Assembly: GCF_004348995.1 (NCBI RefSeq)
Contig: NZ_SMKQ01000083.1
Coordinates: 1-33,322, forward strand
Reading direction: 5' to 3'
Length of the DNA: 33,322 nucleotides
From: Nonomuraea terrae
GTDB lineage: Bacteria; Actinomycetota; Actinomycetes; Streptosporangiales; Streptosporangiaceae
Under the pieces are notes generated by a model. That model saw only the letters and a program-made list of their open reading frames with translations, searched no databases and had not been told where the DNA came from. Below, piece after piece: positions 1 to 7,651 of the stretch (the first letter of the stretch is position 1; each line of letters begins with the position of its first letter). The position numbers and the translations under genes are program-made.

Positions 1-14
1 TGTATAAGAGACAG
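1..14. other. Nextera/Tn5 mosaic-end adapter remnant
   Basis: The window opens with TGTATAAGAGACAG, the 3' 14 bases of the 19-bp Tn5 mosaic end used in Nextera libraries. It is an untrimmed library adapter and not genomic DNA. It falls inside the reading frame of the first gene, so the last few codons of that gene as read here are artificial. Confidence 0.93.
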
Positions 15-1548
15 CGAGCGACCTCATGAGGCGTCCGGTGAGGGTGTAGAGGGCGGCGACGGAGCCCCAGACCACCAGGGTGATGAAGGTGATCCGGGCG
101 TCGAAGAGGGCGGCGGTGATCGCGATGGCCGCGAACCGCTCGCCGATGGGGAACACGATCATCTTGCGCGCCCAGTGGACGGCCCTGAACCTGCCGGCCC
201 TGCCCCACATCTTGAGCACGGCGCGCAGGCCCTGGGTGCGCTCGGCCTTCCGGCGGACGAGCGCCTGACGCAGCTCGCGGTCGTCGGGATCGTCGAGCGG
301 GATCGTCGGCAGCTTGGCGGGGGGCTTGCGGCGGTTGGCGATGCCGAAGGAGAAGTCGAGCAGGTGGCGCACCGACTGCAGGCCGAGCGCGGCCAGGGCC
401 AGGATCCAGATGTCGTCGCCGTTGCCGGAGACCACCCAGCCGACGGCCAGGCCGGCGAAGACGACGTACTCCTTGAACCGGTCGAACGTCGCGTCGAGCC
501 AGGCCCCCAGCACGCCGAACTTGCGGGCGTAGCGGGCGACCTGCCCGTCGACGCAGTCGAAGACGAACGCGAAGTAGATCAGCACACCGCCGAGGATCAT
601 CCACGGCCGGTCGCCGGTGGCGAAGCAGGCCGCGGCGGCCACGCCCAGCGCGATCGAGATCAGCGTCACCTGGTTGGGCGTCAGCCCGCGCCGGGCCGCC
701 CAGCGGGCGATGAACCGGGAGTAGGTGGAGACGAAGTACGTGGTGAAGAAGCCGTCGGCGCCCTTGACCGCGTGGTTGAGCCGGGCGCGGTCCTCGTCGA
801 TGCCGACGATCTCGGCGCCGGCCTCGTTGACCTCCTCCTGGGTGGTGACCCGGCGGTAGAACAGGTCGCGGCGGCCGCGGATGCCGACCGACACGCCGTT
901 GCGCACCAGGCCGAACACGATGAGCTGCACCAGGTCGTCGTCGGGGCCGAAGCGGTCGGCCATGTCGGCCAGCGCGCGGCAGGTCTCGGCCAGGACGGGT
1001 GCGTTGCGGGCGCTGACGTGGAGCGGGCCGAGCACGATGCCGTTGGGCCGGGTCACGGCGTGAGTGGCGGTGCCGACCGACACGACGCGCCCCGACTTCC
1101 CGATGCGGACGCGTACGGGCAGCCCCTCGACGCGGTTGTGCCCGATCTCGGGCTCGGCCTCGTCGACGGGGATGCGCTCGACCTGGCTCTCGTCCTGGTC
1201 GCTGTCCTCGTCCGCCTCCTCGGTCGCCTGAGGGCGTGGCTCTTTGGCGACGAGCGCCAGAGCACCGCGCTTGGTCTTGGTGATCTGGTACATCAGCTCG
1301 TCGTGGACGACGGAGTTCTCGGGGATGATGAAGAGGTTCTCCGTCGCGGAGTCGGCCACGTCGGCCACGGCGCGCAGAGCCGCGGCCACGTCACCCGAGG
1401 GGATCGTGGCGAAGCGAGGATCCATGGCGGCGAGCTGGCTGTGCAGCCGCTCGGCCACGGTGGGGTTGCCGGGCAGTGCGGCCAGCCTCAGGCCAGTCGG
1501 AGAGATGTCGGGGCCGGGCGAGGCGCCCAGCAGGACCACGCGGGTCAT
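15..1548 (-). CDS. CDP-alcohol phosphatidyltransferase family membrane protein (3' end missing)
   Basis: Likely transfers a phospho-alcohol group between a CDP-activated lipid or alcohol and an acceptor in the membrane; the substrate cannot be told from sequence. About 511 residues are visible and the frame is still open at the left edge. The N-terminal part (about 1-200) is soluble and contains a strongly acidic stretch (EEADEDSDQDES); its start resembles a nucleotidyltransferase-like module. The CDP-alcohol phosphatidyltransferase signature D-x2-D-G-x2-A-R ... G-x3-D-x3-D is complete, with D331, D334, G335, A338-R339, G348, D352 and D356, among hydrophobic segments. The ATG is preceded by AAAGGGAG, though close. 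It is divergent from recO, with 151 bp between them. The family is sure, the exact role is not. Confidence 0.85.
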
Positions 1549-1687
1549 GACTCCCTTTCGAGGCGGTAGCGGGGGGTTGAACAACGGGTAATGCGGGGAC
1601 AGGGGTCAAAGTCTAGTGAGAAGGACGTAAAGTCGTGTCACTGGAGGATGCCCGTAACGTCCGGTCCGCCGGTATAGGGGGCGGCCG

Positions 1688-1702
1688 TAAGATGTTCGGG
1701 TG
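1688..1702 (+). promoter_or_regulatory. Probable leaderless promoter -10 box of recO
   Basis: TAAGAT at 1688-1693 matches the actinobacterial -10 (TAnnnT) and ends six bases before the GTG start at 1700. There is no convincing Shine-Dalgarno sequence between them. This spacing suggests transcription starts at or next to the GTG, giving a leaderless mRNA. No clear -35 element is seen. Confidence 0.5.
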
Positions 1703-2434
1703 AGTCTCTACCGTGACGAAGGCGTGGTCCTGCGCACGCAGAAGCTCGGTGAGGCCGACCGCATCGTCACCATCCTCGCCAGGCGCACCGGCAAGATCCG
1801 GGCGGTGGCGAAGGGCGTGCGCCGCACCACTTCGCGCTTCGGGGCCAGGCTGGAGCCGTTCACGCACGTCGACCTGCAGCTGCACACCGGCCGCACGCTC
1901 GACGTCGTCACGCAGGCGGAGACGATCAGACCTTACGGGGAGGCGCTGGCCGCCGACTATCCCCGCTACACCGCCGGCACCGCGATGCTCGAGACCGCCG
2001 ACCGGCTGACCCATGGGGAGAAGGAACCCGCGCTGCGGCAGTTCCTGCTGCTGGTGGGCGGGCTGCGCACTCTCGCCGACCGCGGCCACGAGGCCAGGCT
2101 GGTCCTCGACGCCTACTTTCTGCGCTCGCTGGCCGTGGCCGGCTACGCCCCCGCGCTGGAGGCGTGCGCCAAGTGCCAGGCGCCGGCGATCAGGGCGTTC
2201 GCCATCGTGGCCGGGGGCGTGGTGTGCGGGGCCTGCAAACCCGCCGGCGCGGCCGTGCCGGCGGGGGAGACGATCGGGCTCATGACGGCGCTGCTGCGTG
2301 GCGACTGGGCCACGGCCGACGCCTCCGAGCAGCGCCATCGCAGCGAGTGCAGCGGCTTGGTGGCGGCTTACCTGCAGTGGCATCTGGAGCACGGCATACG
2401 CTCTCTCCGTCACGTCGAAAGGGAGCCCGTGTGA
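1700..2434 (+). CDS. recO: DNA repair protein RecO
   Basis: RecO mediates RecA loading onto SSB-coated single-stranded DNA and strand annealing in RecF-pathway recombination, with RecR, in the cytoplasm. The 244-residue protein has the usual length. The N-terminal OB-fold begins LYRDEGVVLRTQKLGEADRI (residues 3-22). A zinc-knuckle CxxC...CxxC is formed by C156, C159, C176 and C179, as expected for actinobacterial and Deinococcus-type RecO. The GTG start at 1700 sits just after a -10 box. The stop codon overlaps the uppS GTG by four bases (GTGA), so the two are translationally coupled, an arrangement common in actinomycetes. Confidence 0.95.
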   Translation: MSLYRDEGVVLRTQKLGEADRIVTILARRTGKIRAVAKGVRRTTSRFGARLEPFTHVDLQLHTGRTLDVVTQAETIRPYGEALAADYPRYTAGTAMLETADRLTHGEKEPALRQFLLLVGGLRTLADRGHEARLVLDAYFLRSLAVAGYAPALEACAKCQAPAIRAFAIVAGGVVCGACKPAGAAVPAGETIGLMTALLRGDWATADASEQRHRSECSGLVAAYLQWHLEHGIRSLRHVEREPV

Positions 2435-3204
2435 ACGTACGTCCTCCGTCCCCGCACCCGTCGGGGGCGACGCCGCCGCCCATTCCCCGGGAGCTGGTGC
2501 CCCGCCACGTCGCCATCGTCATGGACGGCAACGGCCGCTGGGCCAAGGCGCGCGGGCTGCCCCGCACCGAGGGGCACAAGGCGGGCGAGTCCTCGCTCTT
2601 CGACGTCATCGGAGGGGCCCTGGAGCTCGGCATCCCCTACCTCAGCGCCTACGCGTTCTCCACGGAGAACTGGAAGCGCTCGCCCGAAGAGGTGCGCTTC
2701 CTCATGGGCTTCAACCGCGACGTCATCCGTCGCCGCCGCGACGAGCTCAACGCCATGGGCGTACGCGTGCGCTGGGCGGGCCGGCCCGGGCGGCTGTGGA
2801 AGAGCGTGATCAGCGAGCTGCAGACGGCCGAGGAGATGACCGTCTCCAACACCAAGCTGACGTTGCAGTTCTGCGTCAACTACGGCGGCCAGGCCGAGAT
2901 CGTGCAGGCCGCGCTCAAGCTGGCCGAGGACATCGCGGCCGGGCGGGTCAAACCGTCGCGGGTCGACGAGAAGGTGTTCTCCCGCTATCTCGACGAGCCC
3001 GAGATCCCGCCCGTCGACCTGTTCCTGCGCTCGTCGGGGGAGCAGCGCATCTCCAACTTCCTGCTGTGGCAGTCGGCGTACGCCGAGATGGTGTTCCTCA
3101 ACCGGCTCTGGCCCGACTTCGACCGCCGCGACCTGTGGGAGGCGTGCGAGATCTACGCCAAGCGCGACCGCCGCTACGGCGGCGCGCTCCCCAACCAGGT
3201 CTAG
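2431..3204 (+). CDS. uppS: Isoprenyl transferase (undecaprenyl/polyprenyl diphosphate synthase, cis type)
   Basis: Adds isopentenyl diphosphate units in cis to an allylic primer, giving the polyprenyl carrier lipid for peptidoglycan and other wall polymers; it acts at the inner face of the membrane. The 257-residue protein carries the family signatures: MDGNGRWA at 31-38 (diphosphate-binding Asp and Asn), FSTENWKRSPEEV at 76-88, and the C-terminal RSSGEQRISNFLLWQS block at about 200-215. A proline-rich stretch of about 20 residues precedes the core. The GTG overlaps the recO stop and has a good ribosome-binding site (AAAGGGAG). Whether the product is undecaprenyl or a shorter/longer chain cannot be read from the sequence. 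Confidence 0.94.
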   Translation: MNVRPPSPHPSGATPPPIPRELVPRHVAIVMDGNGRWAKARGLPRTEGHKAGESSLFDVIGGALELGIPYLSAYAFSTENWKRSPEEVRFLMGFNRDVIRRRRDELNAMGVRVRWAGRPGRLWKSVISELQTAEEMTVSNTKLTLQFCVNYGGQAEIVQAALKLAEDIAAGRVKPSRVDEKVFSRYLDEPEIPPVDLFLRSSGEQRISNFLLWQSAYAEMVFLNRLWPDFDRRDLWEACEIYAKRDRRYGGALPNQV

Positions 3205-3506
3205 CCACGCGGCGGTCGAGAGTCCTGGAAGGTGCCGGGCGCGTCGGTGACGTGGCCGGGTCGCGCCTGGACGATGTCCAGGCATGTCAGGAGTTCCTCC
3301 GGGTATGCCGTGCACGGTCATGCCGTCCGCGATGACGCTTCCTTGGTGTTGTGGGCCACATCCGCGACATACGTCACATCATGGGATGATTGGGATTATT
3401 AGCCCCAGGTGGCTGGTTGACGCCGATGTAACACAGCAACCACGCCGGTCGCTCTGGAGCATCCAGAGCCCCAGAGCGGCAGGCGTACCAAGGGGAACAC
3501 ACGATC
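3205..3506. other. Intergenic region between uppS and the secreted protein gene
   Basis: About 300 bp without a gene. Besides the small hairpin at 3265-3283, a second perfect hairpin lies in the leader of the next gene: GCTCTGGA (3451-3458) pairs with TCCAGAGC (3462-3469). A further CCAGAGCG copy at 3471-3478 could pair instead with the first arm, so two exclusive hairpins are possible about 30-50 bases ahead of the ATG. No clear promoter was identified. A regulatory leader is possible but unproven. Confidence 0.35.
3265..3283 (+). terminator. Weak hairpin, candidate terminator of recO-uppS
   Basis: GCCTGGAC / GTCCAGGC forms an 8-bp perfect stem with a 3-base loop, 60 bp after the uppS stop. 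There is no T-run. Many actinomycete terminators lack one, so this is plausible only. Confidence 0.3.
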
Positions 3507-4031
3507 ATGAGTAAGATCGTTATGCGTTTGACCACGGCTGCCGCAACTCTGGCGGTCACGGGGGGCATTTTCTTCGCCGGCGCGGGAGCCGCGTCGGCGA
3601 CGACGACCACGGGGCAGAACGTCGCCGTCGGCCGGCAGGTCGTCCGGCACGACAGCGCCGCCCAGCGCTGGGACGGACAGCGCTGGTGGTTCCGCTACAG
3701 CGGCCACGGGGACTGGTACAGCTTCGACCACAGCGAGCGCTACCGCTATGACGGCCACCGCTTCTACCGGTGGAGCGGCGGCAAGTGGAAGGCCGTGTCG
3801 GCGTCGTACGCCCGCCGCCACGACCTGTACCGCCACGACTTCTTCCCCGGCCACCGGCCCCGTGACCACCACGGATCCGACCGCGGTCGGGACCATGGCA
3901 GGGACCACGGCCGTGACCATGGCAGGGACCATGGCAGGGACCACGGCCATCACGACCACGGCAACGGTCACGACGACCACGGTGACCACGGTGACCACGG
4001 TGACCACCACGACGGCAACTCCGGTCGCTGA
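3507..4031 (+). CDS. Small secreted protein with a His/Asp-rich repetitive tail
   Basis: No family recognised. The 174-residue protein starts with a classical Sec signal peptide: K3 and R7, a hydrophobic core at about 8-28, and a likely cut after A31 in an ASA-T context. Residues 45-115 are rich in Trp, Tyr, His and Arg and contain two related Y-D/S-G-H type blocks (RYSGHGDWYSF and RYDGHRFYRW), perhaps a small internal duplication. From residue 117 the protein is nearly all His, Asp, Gly and Arg, with five tandem RDHG units (128-147) followed by DHG units. Such tails bind divalent metals or polyanions, so extracellular metal binding is a reasonable guess. AAGGGGA lies before the ATG, and a strong terminator follows, so it is monocistronic. 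Confidence 0.7.
   Translation: MSKIVMRLTTAAATLAVTGGIFFAGAGAASATTTTGQNVAVGRQVVRHDSAAQRWDGQRWWFRYSGHGDWYSFDHSERYRYDGHRFYRWSGGKWKAVSASYARRHDLYRHDFFPGHRPRDHHGSDRGRDHGRDHGRDHGRDHGRDHGHHDHGNGHDDHGDHGDHGDHHDGNSGR
3888..3947 (+). repeat. Five tandem 12-bp units coding RDHG
   Basis: Five in-frame 12-base units of the form (C/A)G(G/T)GACCA(T/C)GGC encode RDHG five times at residues 128-147 of the secreted protein. Some units are identical at the DNA level, so the number of units is likely to vary by slippage. Confidence 0.8.
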
Positions 4032-4061
4032 CATGTTGAACAGTCGCTGACGTCTGAACGA

Positions 4062-4097
4062 AAAGGGCCGGCCCGGGCAACCCCGGGCCGGCCCTTT
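4062..4097 (+). terminator. Strong intrinsic terminator hairpin
   Basis: AAAGGGCCGGCCCGGG (4062-4077) is perfectly complementary to CCCGGGCCGGCCCTTT (4082-4097) with the 4-base loop CAAC, a 16-bp stem. It starts 30 bases after the stop of the secreted protein gene and lies 40 bases beyond the stop of the opposing CGNR gene, so it may end transcription from both sides. Confidence 0.92.
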
Positions 4098-4137
4098 CGC
4101 ATCCGAAGAAAGCGTGCCCGGTGTCAGGCGGATGCTG

Positions 4138-4686
4138 TCAGGCGCGGCGGCGGGCGCGGTAGGCGGCCACGTGCATGCGGTTGCCGCACGTACGGCTGTC
4201 GCAGTAGACGCGGGAGCGGTTGCGTGACTCGTCGACGAAGACGCGTTCGCAGTCGGGCGCCGAGCACGTGCGCAGGCGCTCCACCTCGCCCTCCACCAGC
4301 AGGTGGGCCAGCGCCACCCCGCAGTCGGCCGCCACGTGCTCGGCCAGCGACGCGTCGGCCGCGAAGTAGTGGACGTGCAGCGGATGCCCGTCGTGCTCGG
4401 TCAGCCGCGGCGTGATGCGCGTGCCGGCCAGCAGGGCGTTGAGGGTGCGAACGGCCGTCGGCTGGTCGGGGGCGGTGAAGACCCGGTGGAACGCCTCGCG
4501 CACCATCCGCACCTGGCCGAGGTCGCGCGGCGTGAGCGTGTGGACCCCGCTGACCTGGCGGGACTCCACGAACGCCTGCAATTCGGCCAGGCTGGGCAGC
4601 CCCTCGTCGCCTCCGGTGGCGGGCGAGGTGTTGACCAGTTCGACAACGGTGGCCAGAGAATGCACCATGTCATGGCCAAACGGCAT
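4138..4686 (-). CDS. CGNR zinc-finger (ABATE-domain) putative transcriptional regulator
   Basis: Members of this actinobacterial family pair an N-terminal stress/ligand-sensing ABATE-type domain with a C-terminal treble-clef CGNR zinc finger thought to bind DNA. The 182-residue protein shows the N-terminal domain at about 5-130 and the finger at 141-180, with C141, C146, C162 and C167; C167 opens the name-giving CGNR motif (167-170), followed by a basic end (RARRRA). The ATG at 4686 has an AGGAG site. Longer upstream frame is not needed. It is divergent from the EamA exporter with a 70-bp gap, which fits a regulator controlling its neighbour (inference). Confidence 0.85.
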   Translation of the reverse strand: MPFGHDMVHSLATVVELVNTSPATGGDEGLPSLAELQAFVESRQVSGVHTLTPRDLGQVRMVREAFHRVFTAPDQPTAVRTLNALLAGTRITPRLTEHDGHPLHVHYFAADASLAEHVAADCGVALAHLLVEGEVERLRTCSAPDCERVFVDESRNRSRVYCDSRTCGNRMHVAAYRARRRA

Positions 4687-4756
4687 GTTGACTCCTGTCG
4701 CGCCGGGTTCTAGCGTGATCGCAGCGTATCTCGTGCGCGTGGGTCGGGGGGTTTCC

Positions 4757-5674
4757 GTGAGTGCACATCGGCGTATCGTGCTGATCGCGGTAGCAGGCGC
4801 ACTCATCATCTCGACCTCCGGCCCGCTGGTCCGGCTGTCCGATGTAGCGCCCGCGACCTCGGCGTTGTTCCGCTGCGCGTACGCCGTGCCGCCGATCGTG
4901 CTGCTGGCCTGGCTGGAGCGGCGCAGGCTGGGGCCGATGCCACGAAAGGCGCTCGTCCCGGCCTGGGCGGCCGGCGTGACGTTCGCGCTCGACCTGCTGT
5001 TCTGGCACCACGCGATCGAATACGTGGGCGCCGGCCTGGCGACCGTGCTGGGCAACCTGCAGGTGTTCATCGTGGCGTTCGCCGCGTGGGCGTTGTTCAA
5101 GGAGCGGCCGTCGTCCCGGCTGATGGTCGGCACTCCGGTGGTGTTCGCCGGGGTCGTGCTGATCTCCGGGGTGTTCGACAGCGCCGCCTACGGCAGCGAC
5201 CCCACGATGGGGGTGCTGGCCGGGGTGGCGACGTCGGTGTCGTACGCGGCGTTCCTGCTGCTGATGAAGAGCGGATCGGGCCGCGGGGCCGGGCCGCTGG
5301 CGCACGCGACCGTGGTGGCGACGATCGTCATCGCGCTGCTCAGCCCGGTGTTCGGCGGCGCCGACTTCGTGCCGGAGTGGCCGGCTCACGGGTGGCTGCT
5401 GCTGCTCGCGCTGGGCCCGCAGGTGGTGGGGTGGTCACTGATCGCCTTCTCGCTGCCGAGGCAGCCCGCCGCGCTCACCGCGCTGCTGCTGCTCGTGCAG
5501 CCCCTGACGACCGTGGCGCTCTCCGCGTTGGCCCTGGGGGAGCGCCCCTCGCCGCTGCAGCTCGCCGGCTGCGCCGTGGTCGTCCTCGGAGTGCTGTACG
5601 GCTCGCGCCGCCCTCAGCCCGCCTTGGCCGTCGCCGAGCAGGACGCGCAGGTGCCGAAGACCTCGACGGTGTGA
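4757..5674 (+). CDS. EamA/DMT-family membrane transporter
   Basis: Drug/metabolite transporter superfamily protein, probably exporting small metabolites; the substrate is unknown. The 305-residue protein has about ten hydrophobic segments in two five-helix EamA repeats (roughly 5-140 and 150-290). The first repeat ends in the typical stretch ALFKERPSSRL, and the second has the matching ALGERPSPLQLAG. The GTG start at 4757 is chosen because the hydrophobic first helix follows directly and a G-rich ribosome site (GGGGGG) precedes it. The 3' end overlaps the convergent zur gene by 61 bp, so a shared antisense transcript is possible. The divergent CGNR regulator is its likely partner. Confidence 0.85.
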   Translation: MSAHRRIVLIAVAGALIISTSGPLVRLSDVAPATSALFRCAYAVPPIVLLAWLERRRLGPMPRKALVPAWAAGVTFALDLLFWHHAIEYVGAGLATVLGNLQVFIVAFAAWALFKERPSSRLMVGTPVVFAGVVLISGVFDSAAYGSDPTMGVLAGVATSVSYAAFLLLMKSGSGRGAGPLAHATVVATIVIALLSPVFGGADFVPEWPAHGWLLLLALGPQVVGWSLIAFSLPRQPAALTALLLLVQPLTTVALSALALGERPSPLQLAGCAVVVLGVLYGSRRPQPALAVAEQDAQVPKTSTV

Positions 5675-6003
5675 GTGATCTCGGTGAAGCCGTGTTCGCT
5701 GCCCACCAACTCGGCCCAGCGCTCGACGGCCGGCCCCGCCACCTCGACGGTGCGGCCGCAGTGGCGGCACACCAGGTGGTGGTGGTGCGAGCCGGTCGCG
5801 CACGCGCGGTAGACGGACTCGCCGTCGTCGGTGCGCAGCACGTCGACCTGGCCGCCGTCGGCCAGCGCCTGCAGGGCGCGGTAGACGGTGGTCAGGCCGA
5901 TCTTGGCGCCGTGCAGGCGCATCTCGGCATAGACATCCTGCGCGCTGCGGAAACCCTCGCTCTTGCGGAGGGTGTCGTGGACGGCGTCGCGCCTCGTTGT
6001 CAT
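5614..6003 (-). CDS. zur: Zinc uptake regulator, Fur family
   Basis: Zn-dependent repressor of zinc-uptake genes. The 129-residue protein has the Fur winged-helix domain (about 1-75, with GLTTVYRALQALADGG at the recognition helix) and a metal-binding dimerisation domain: HHHH at 73-76, and C79-xx-C82 with C119-xx-C122 forming the structural zinc site. It is the last gene of the znuA-znuC-znuB-zur operon, with an ATGA overlap with znuB. The location with znuABC identifies it as Zur instead of Fur, Mur or Nur. A matching Zur box lies at the operon promoter. It overlaps the EamA gene tail-to-tail by 61 bp. Confidence 0.93.
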   Translation of the reverse strand: MTTRRDAVHDTLRKSEGFRSAQDVYAEMRLHGAKIGLTTVYRALQALADGGQVDVLRTDDGESVYRACATGSHHHHLVCRHCGRTVEVAGPAVERWAELVGSEHGFTEITHTVEVFGTCASCSATAKAG

Positions 6004-6875
6004 GCGACCTCCTCGACGCGCAGCTGTGGTCGATCTGTCACGGAAGACTCCTGGGTTCGGCCTCGCCGTACGAATTTACCGACTCCGAGGGCCAGGACGA
6101 AGCCCGCGAGCGCAAGAAGCACGATCGCGGCGCCCGGCGGGACCTTCGTGGAGAAGGTGGAGGCGAGCAGCCCGCCCACGGAGGCGAGCACCCCGAACAG
6201 CATGGCCAGCCCCATTGTCGTACGGAATCCGCGGGTGAGCTGCTGGCTGGTGGCCACCGGGATCACCATGAGCGCGCTGACCAGCAGCAGGCCGACCACC
6301 CGCATGGCGATGACCACGGTGAGCGCGGCCGTGACGGCGATCAGCAGGCTCAGGAAGCGTACCGGCAGCCCGCTCGCCCTGGCCATCTCCTCGTCCTGGC
6401 AGAGCACGAACAACTCCCTGCCGAACACCACGACGATCCCGATCACCGCGACGGCCAGCGCGGCGATGACCCAGATGTCCTCGGGCGTGACGCTGGCGAT
6501 GGCGCCGAACAGGTAGGAGTTGAGCTTGGCGTTGCTGCCGCCCGGCGCGATGGCCATGAGCATGACGCCGCCCGCGATGCCGCCGTAGAACAGCAGCGCC
6601 AGCGCCACGTCGCCGCTCGTACGGCCACGAGCCCTGACCAGCTCGATGGCGACGGCGCCGATGATGGAGACGATCACGGCGGTGAGCACGGGAGTGGTGC
6701 CGGTCAGGAAGCCCAGCGCCACGCCGGTCAGCGCGACGTGTCCGATGCCGTCGCCGAGCAGCGCCAACCGGCGCTGCACGATGAACGTGCCGACGGCGGG
6801 CGCGCAGAGCCCGACCAGCAGCGCCGCGACGAGCGCGAGCTGGAAGAGCTGCTCCTGCAGCAATTCGATGATCAC
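6000..6875 (-). CDS. znuB: Zinc ABC transporter permease
   Basis: Membrane subunit of the high-affinity zinc importer. The 291-residue protein has about eight or nine hydrophobic helices and the ABC-3 family core RRLALLGDGIGHVALTGVAL near residue 35-54, typical for Zn/Mn permeases. The GTG start at 6875 overlaps the znuC stop (GTGA) and is preceded by GGGGGAA. Its stop overlaps the zur ATG by four bases. The C-terminal tail is charged and cytoplasmic. Confidence 0.93.
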   Translation of the reverse strand: MIIELLQEQLFQLALVAALLVGLCAPAVGTFIVQRRLALLGDGIGHVALTGVALGFLTGTTPVLTAVIVSIIGAVAIELVRARGRTSGDVALALLFYGGIAGGVMLMAIAPGGSNAKLNSYLFGAIASVTPEDIWVIAALAVAVIGIVVVFGRELFVLCQDEEMARASGLPVRFLSLLIAVTAALTVVIAMRVVGLLLVSALMVIPVATSQQLTRGFRTTMGLAMLFGVLASVGGLLASTFSTKVPPGAAIVLLALAGFVLALGVGKFVRRGRTQESSVTDRPQLRVEEVA

Positions 6876-7651
6876 CTTGGTTCCCCCTGCCAGCCGGTCA
6901 GCGGACCGGCGACGGACTCCACCGCGTGCGCGTGCTGGTGGTCGTGCCCCGGCCGCGCGCACTCCCCCTCGGGGCGCGGTGGCGGCCCGTCGTGCACGAC
7001 CCGGCCCTCGCGGATCAGTACGCCGCGCGTGATGATCGGCTCCAGTGGGCCCAGCTCGTGGGCCACCAGCACCACCGTCTTGCCACTGAGCACCAGGCCG
7101 GACAGCGTGTCGGCCAGCAGCTGCTGCGTCTCGGCGTCCACCCCGGCGGTGGGCTCGTCCATCACGTACGTGTCGGGCTCTCCGGCCAGCGCGCGGGCGA
7201 TGAGCACCCGCTGCTGCTGGCCCCCGGACAACGACTGGACGGGGTCGTTCGCCCGCCCGGTCAGCCGTACGGCCTCCAGCGCCTGCGCGACGGCGGACCT
7301 GTCGGTCGTGCTCGTGCGGCGCAGGCGGCTCTGGCGGGCGATCCGGCCGGAGGCGACCACCTCGCGCACGGTCGCGGGCACGCCGCCGCCCACCTGGAGG
7401 CGCTGCGGCACGTAGCCGATGCGCCACCAGTCACGGAACTTCGCCGGCGGGACGCCGTACAGGAGAGTCCGCCCGCCGCTCAGCGGTGTGAGGCCGAGCA
7501 GCGCGCGCACCAGCGTGGACTTGCCCGACCCGTTGGCCCCGAGCAGGGCCACGACCTCCCCGGAGCTGACGGTCAGGTCGATCCCCTGCAGGACGGGTTT
7601 GCCGTCGAAGGAGACCCGGCCGCCGGTCATCGAGAAGGCCGATTCGCTCAT
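6872..7651 (-). CDS. znuC: Zinc ABC transporter ATP-binding protein
   Basis: ATPase of the zinc importer. The 259-residue protein has Walker A GANGSGKST at 38-46, the ABC signature LSGGQQQR at 141-148, Walker B with the catalytic Glu in YVMDEP at 162-167, and the H-loop His198. A short histidine-rich tail (GHDHQHAH, 235-242) is common in zinc ATPases and could bind metal. The ATG at 7651 overlaps the znuA stop (ATGA), which decides the start over an upstream in-frame GTG at 7660. Confidence 0.93.
   Translation of the reverse strand: MSESAFSMTGGRVSFDGKPVLQGIDLTVSSGEVVALLGANGSGKSTLVRALLGLTPLSGGRTLLYGVPPAKFRDWWRIGYVPQRLQVGGGVPATVREVVASGRIARQSRLRRTSTTDRSAVAQALEAVRLTGRANDPVQSLSGGQQQRVLIARALAGEPDTYVMDEPTAGVDAETQQLLADTLSGLVLSGKTVVLVAHELGPLEPIITRGVLIREGRVVHDGPPPRPEGECARPGHDHQHAHAVESVAGPLTGWQGEPR

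Noticed and set aside
3400..3506. ydaO-type c-di-AMP riboswitch ahead of the secreted protein
   Set aside because: An AAGGGGAACA stretch near the end recalled that motif, but I could not place the other conserved elements, so only the hairpins are reported.
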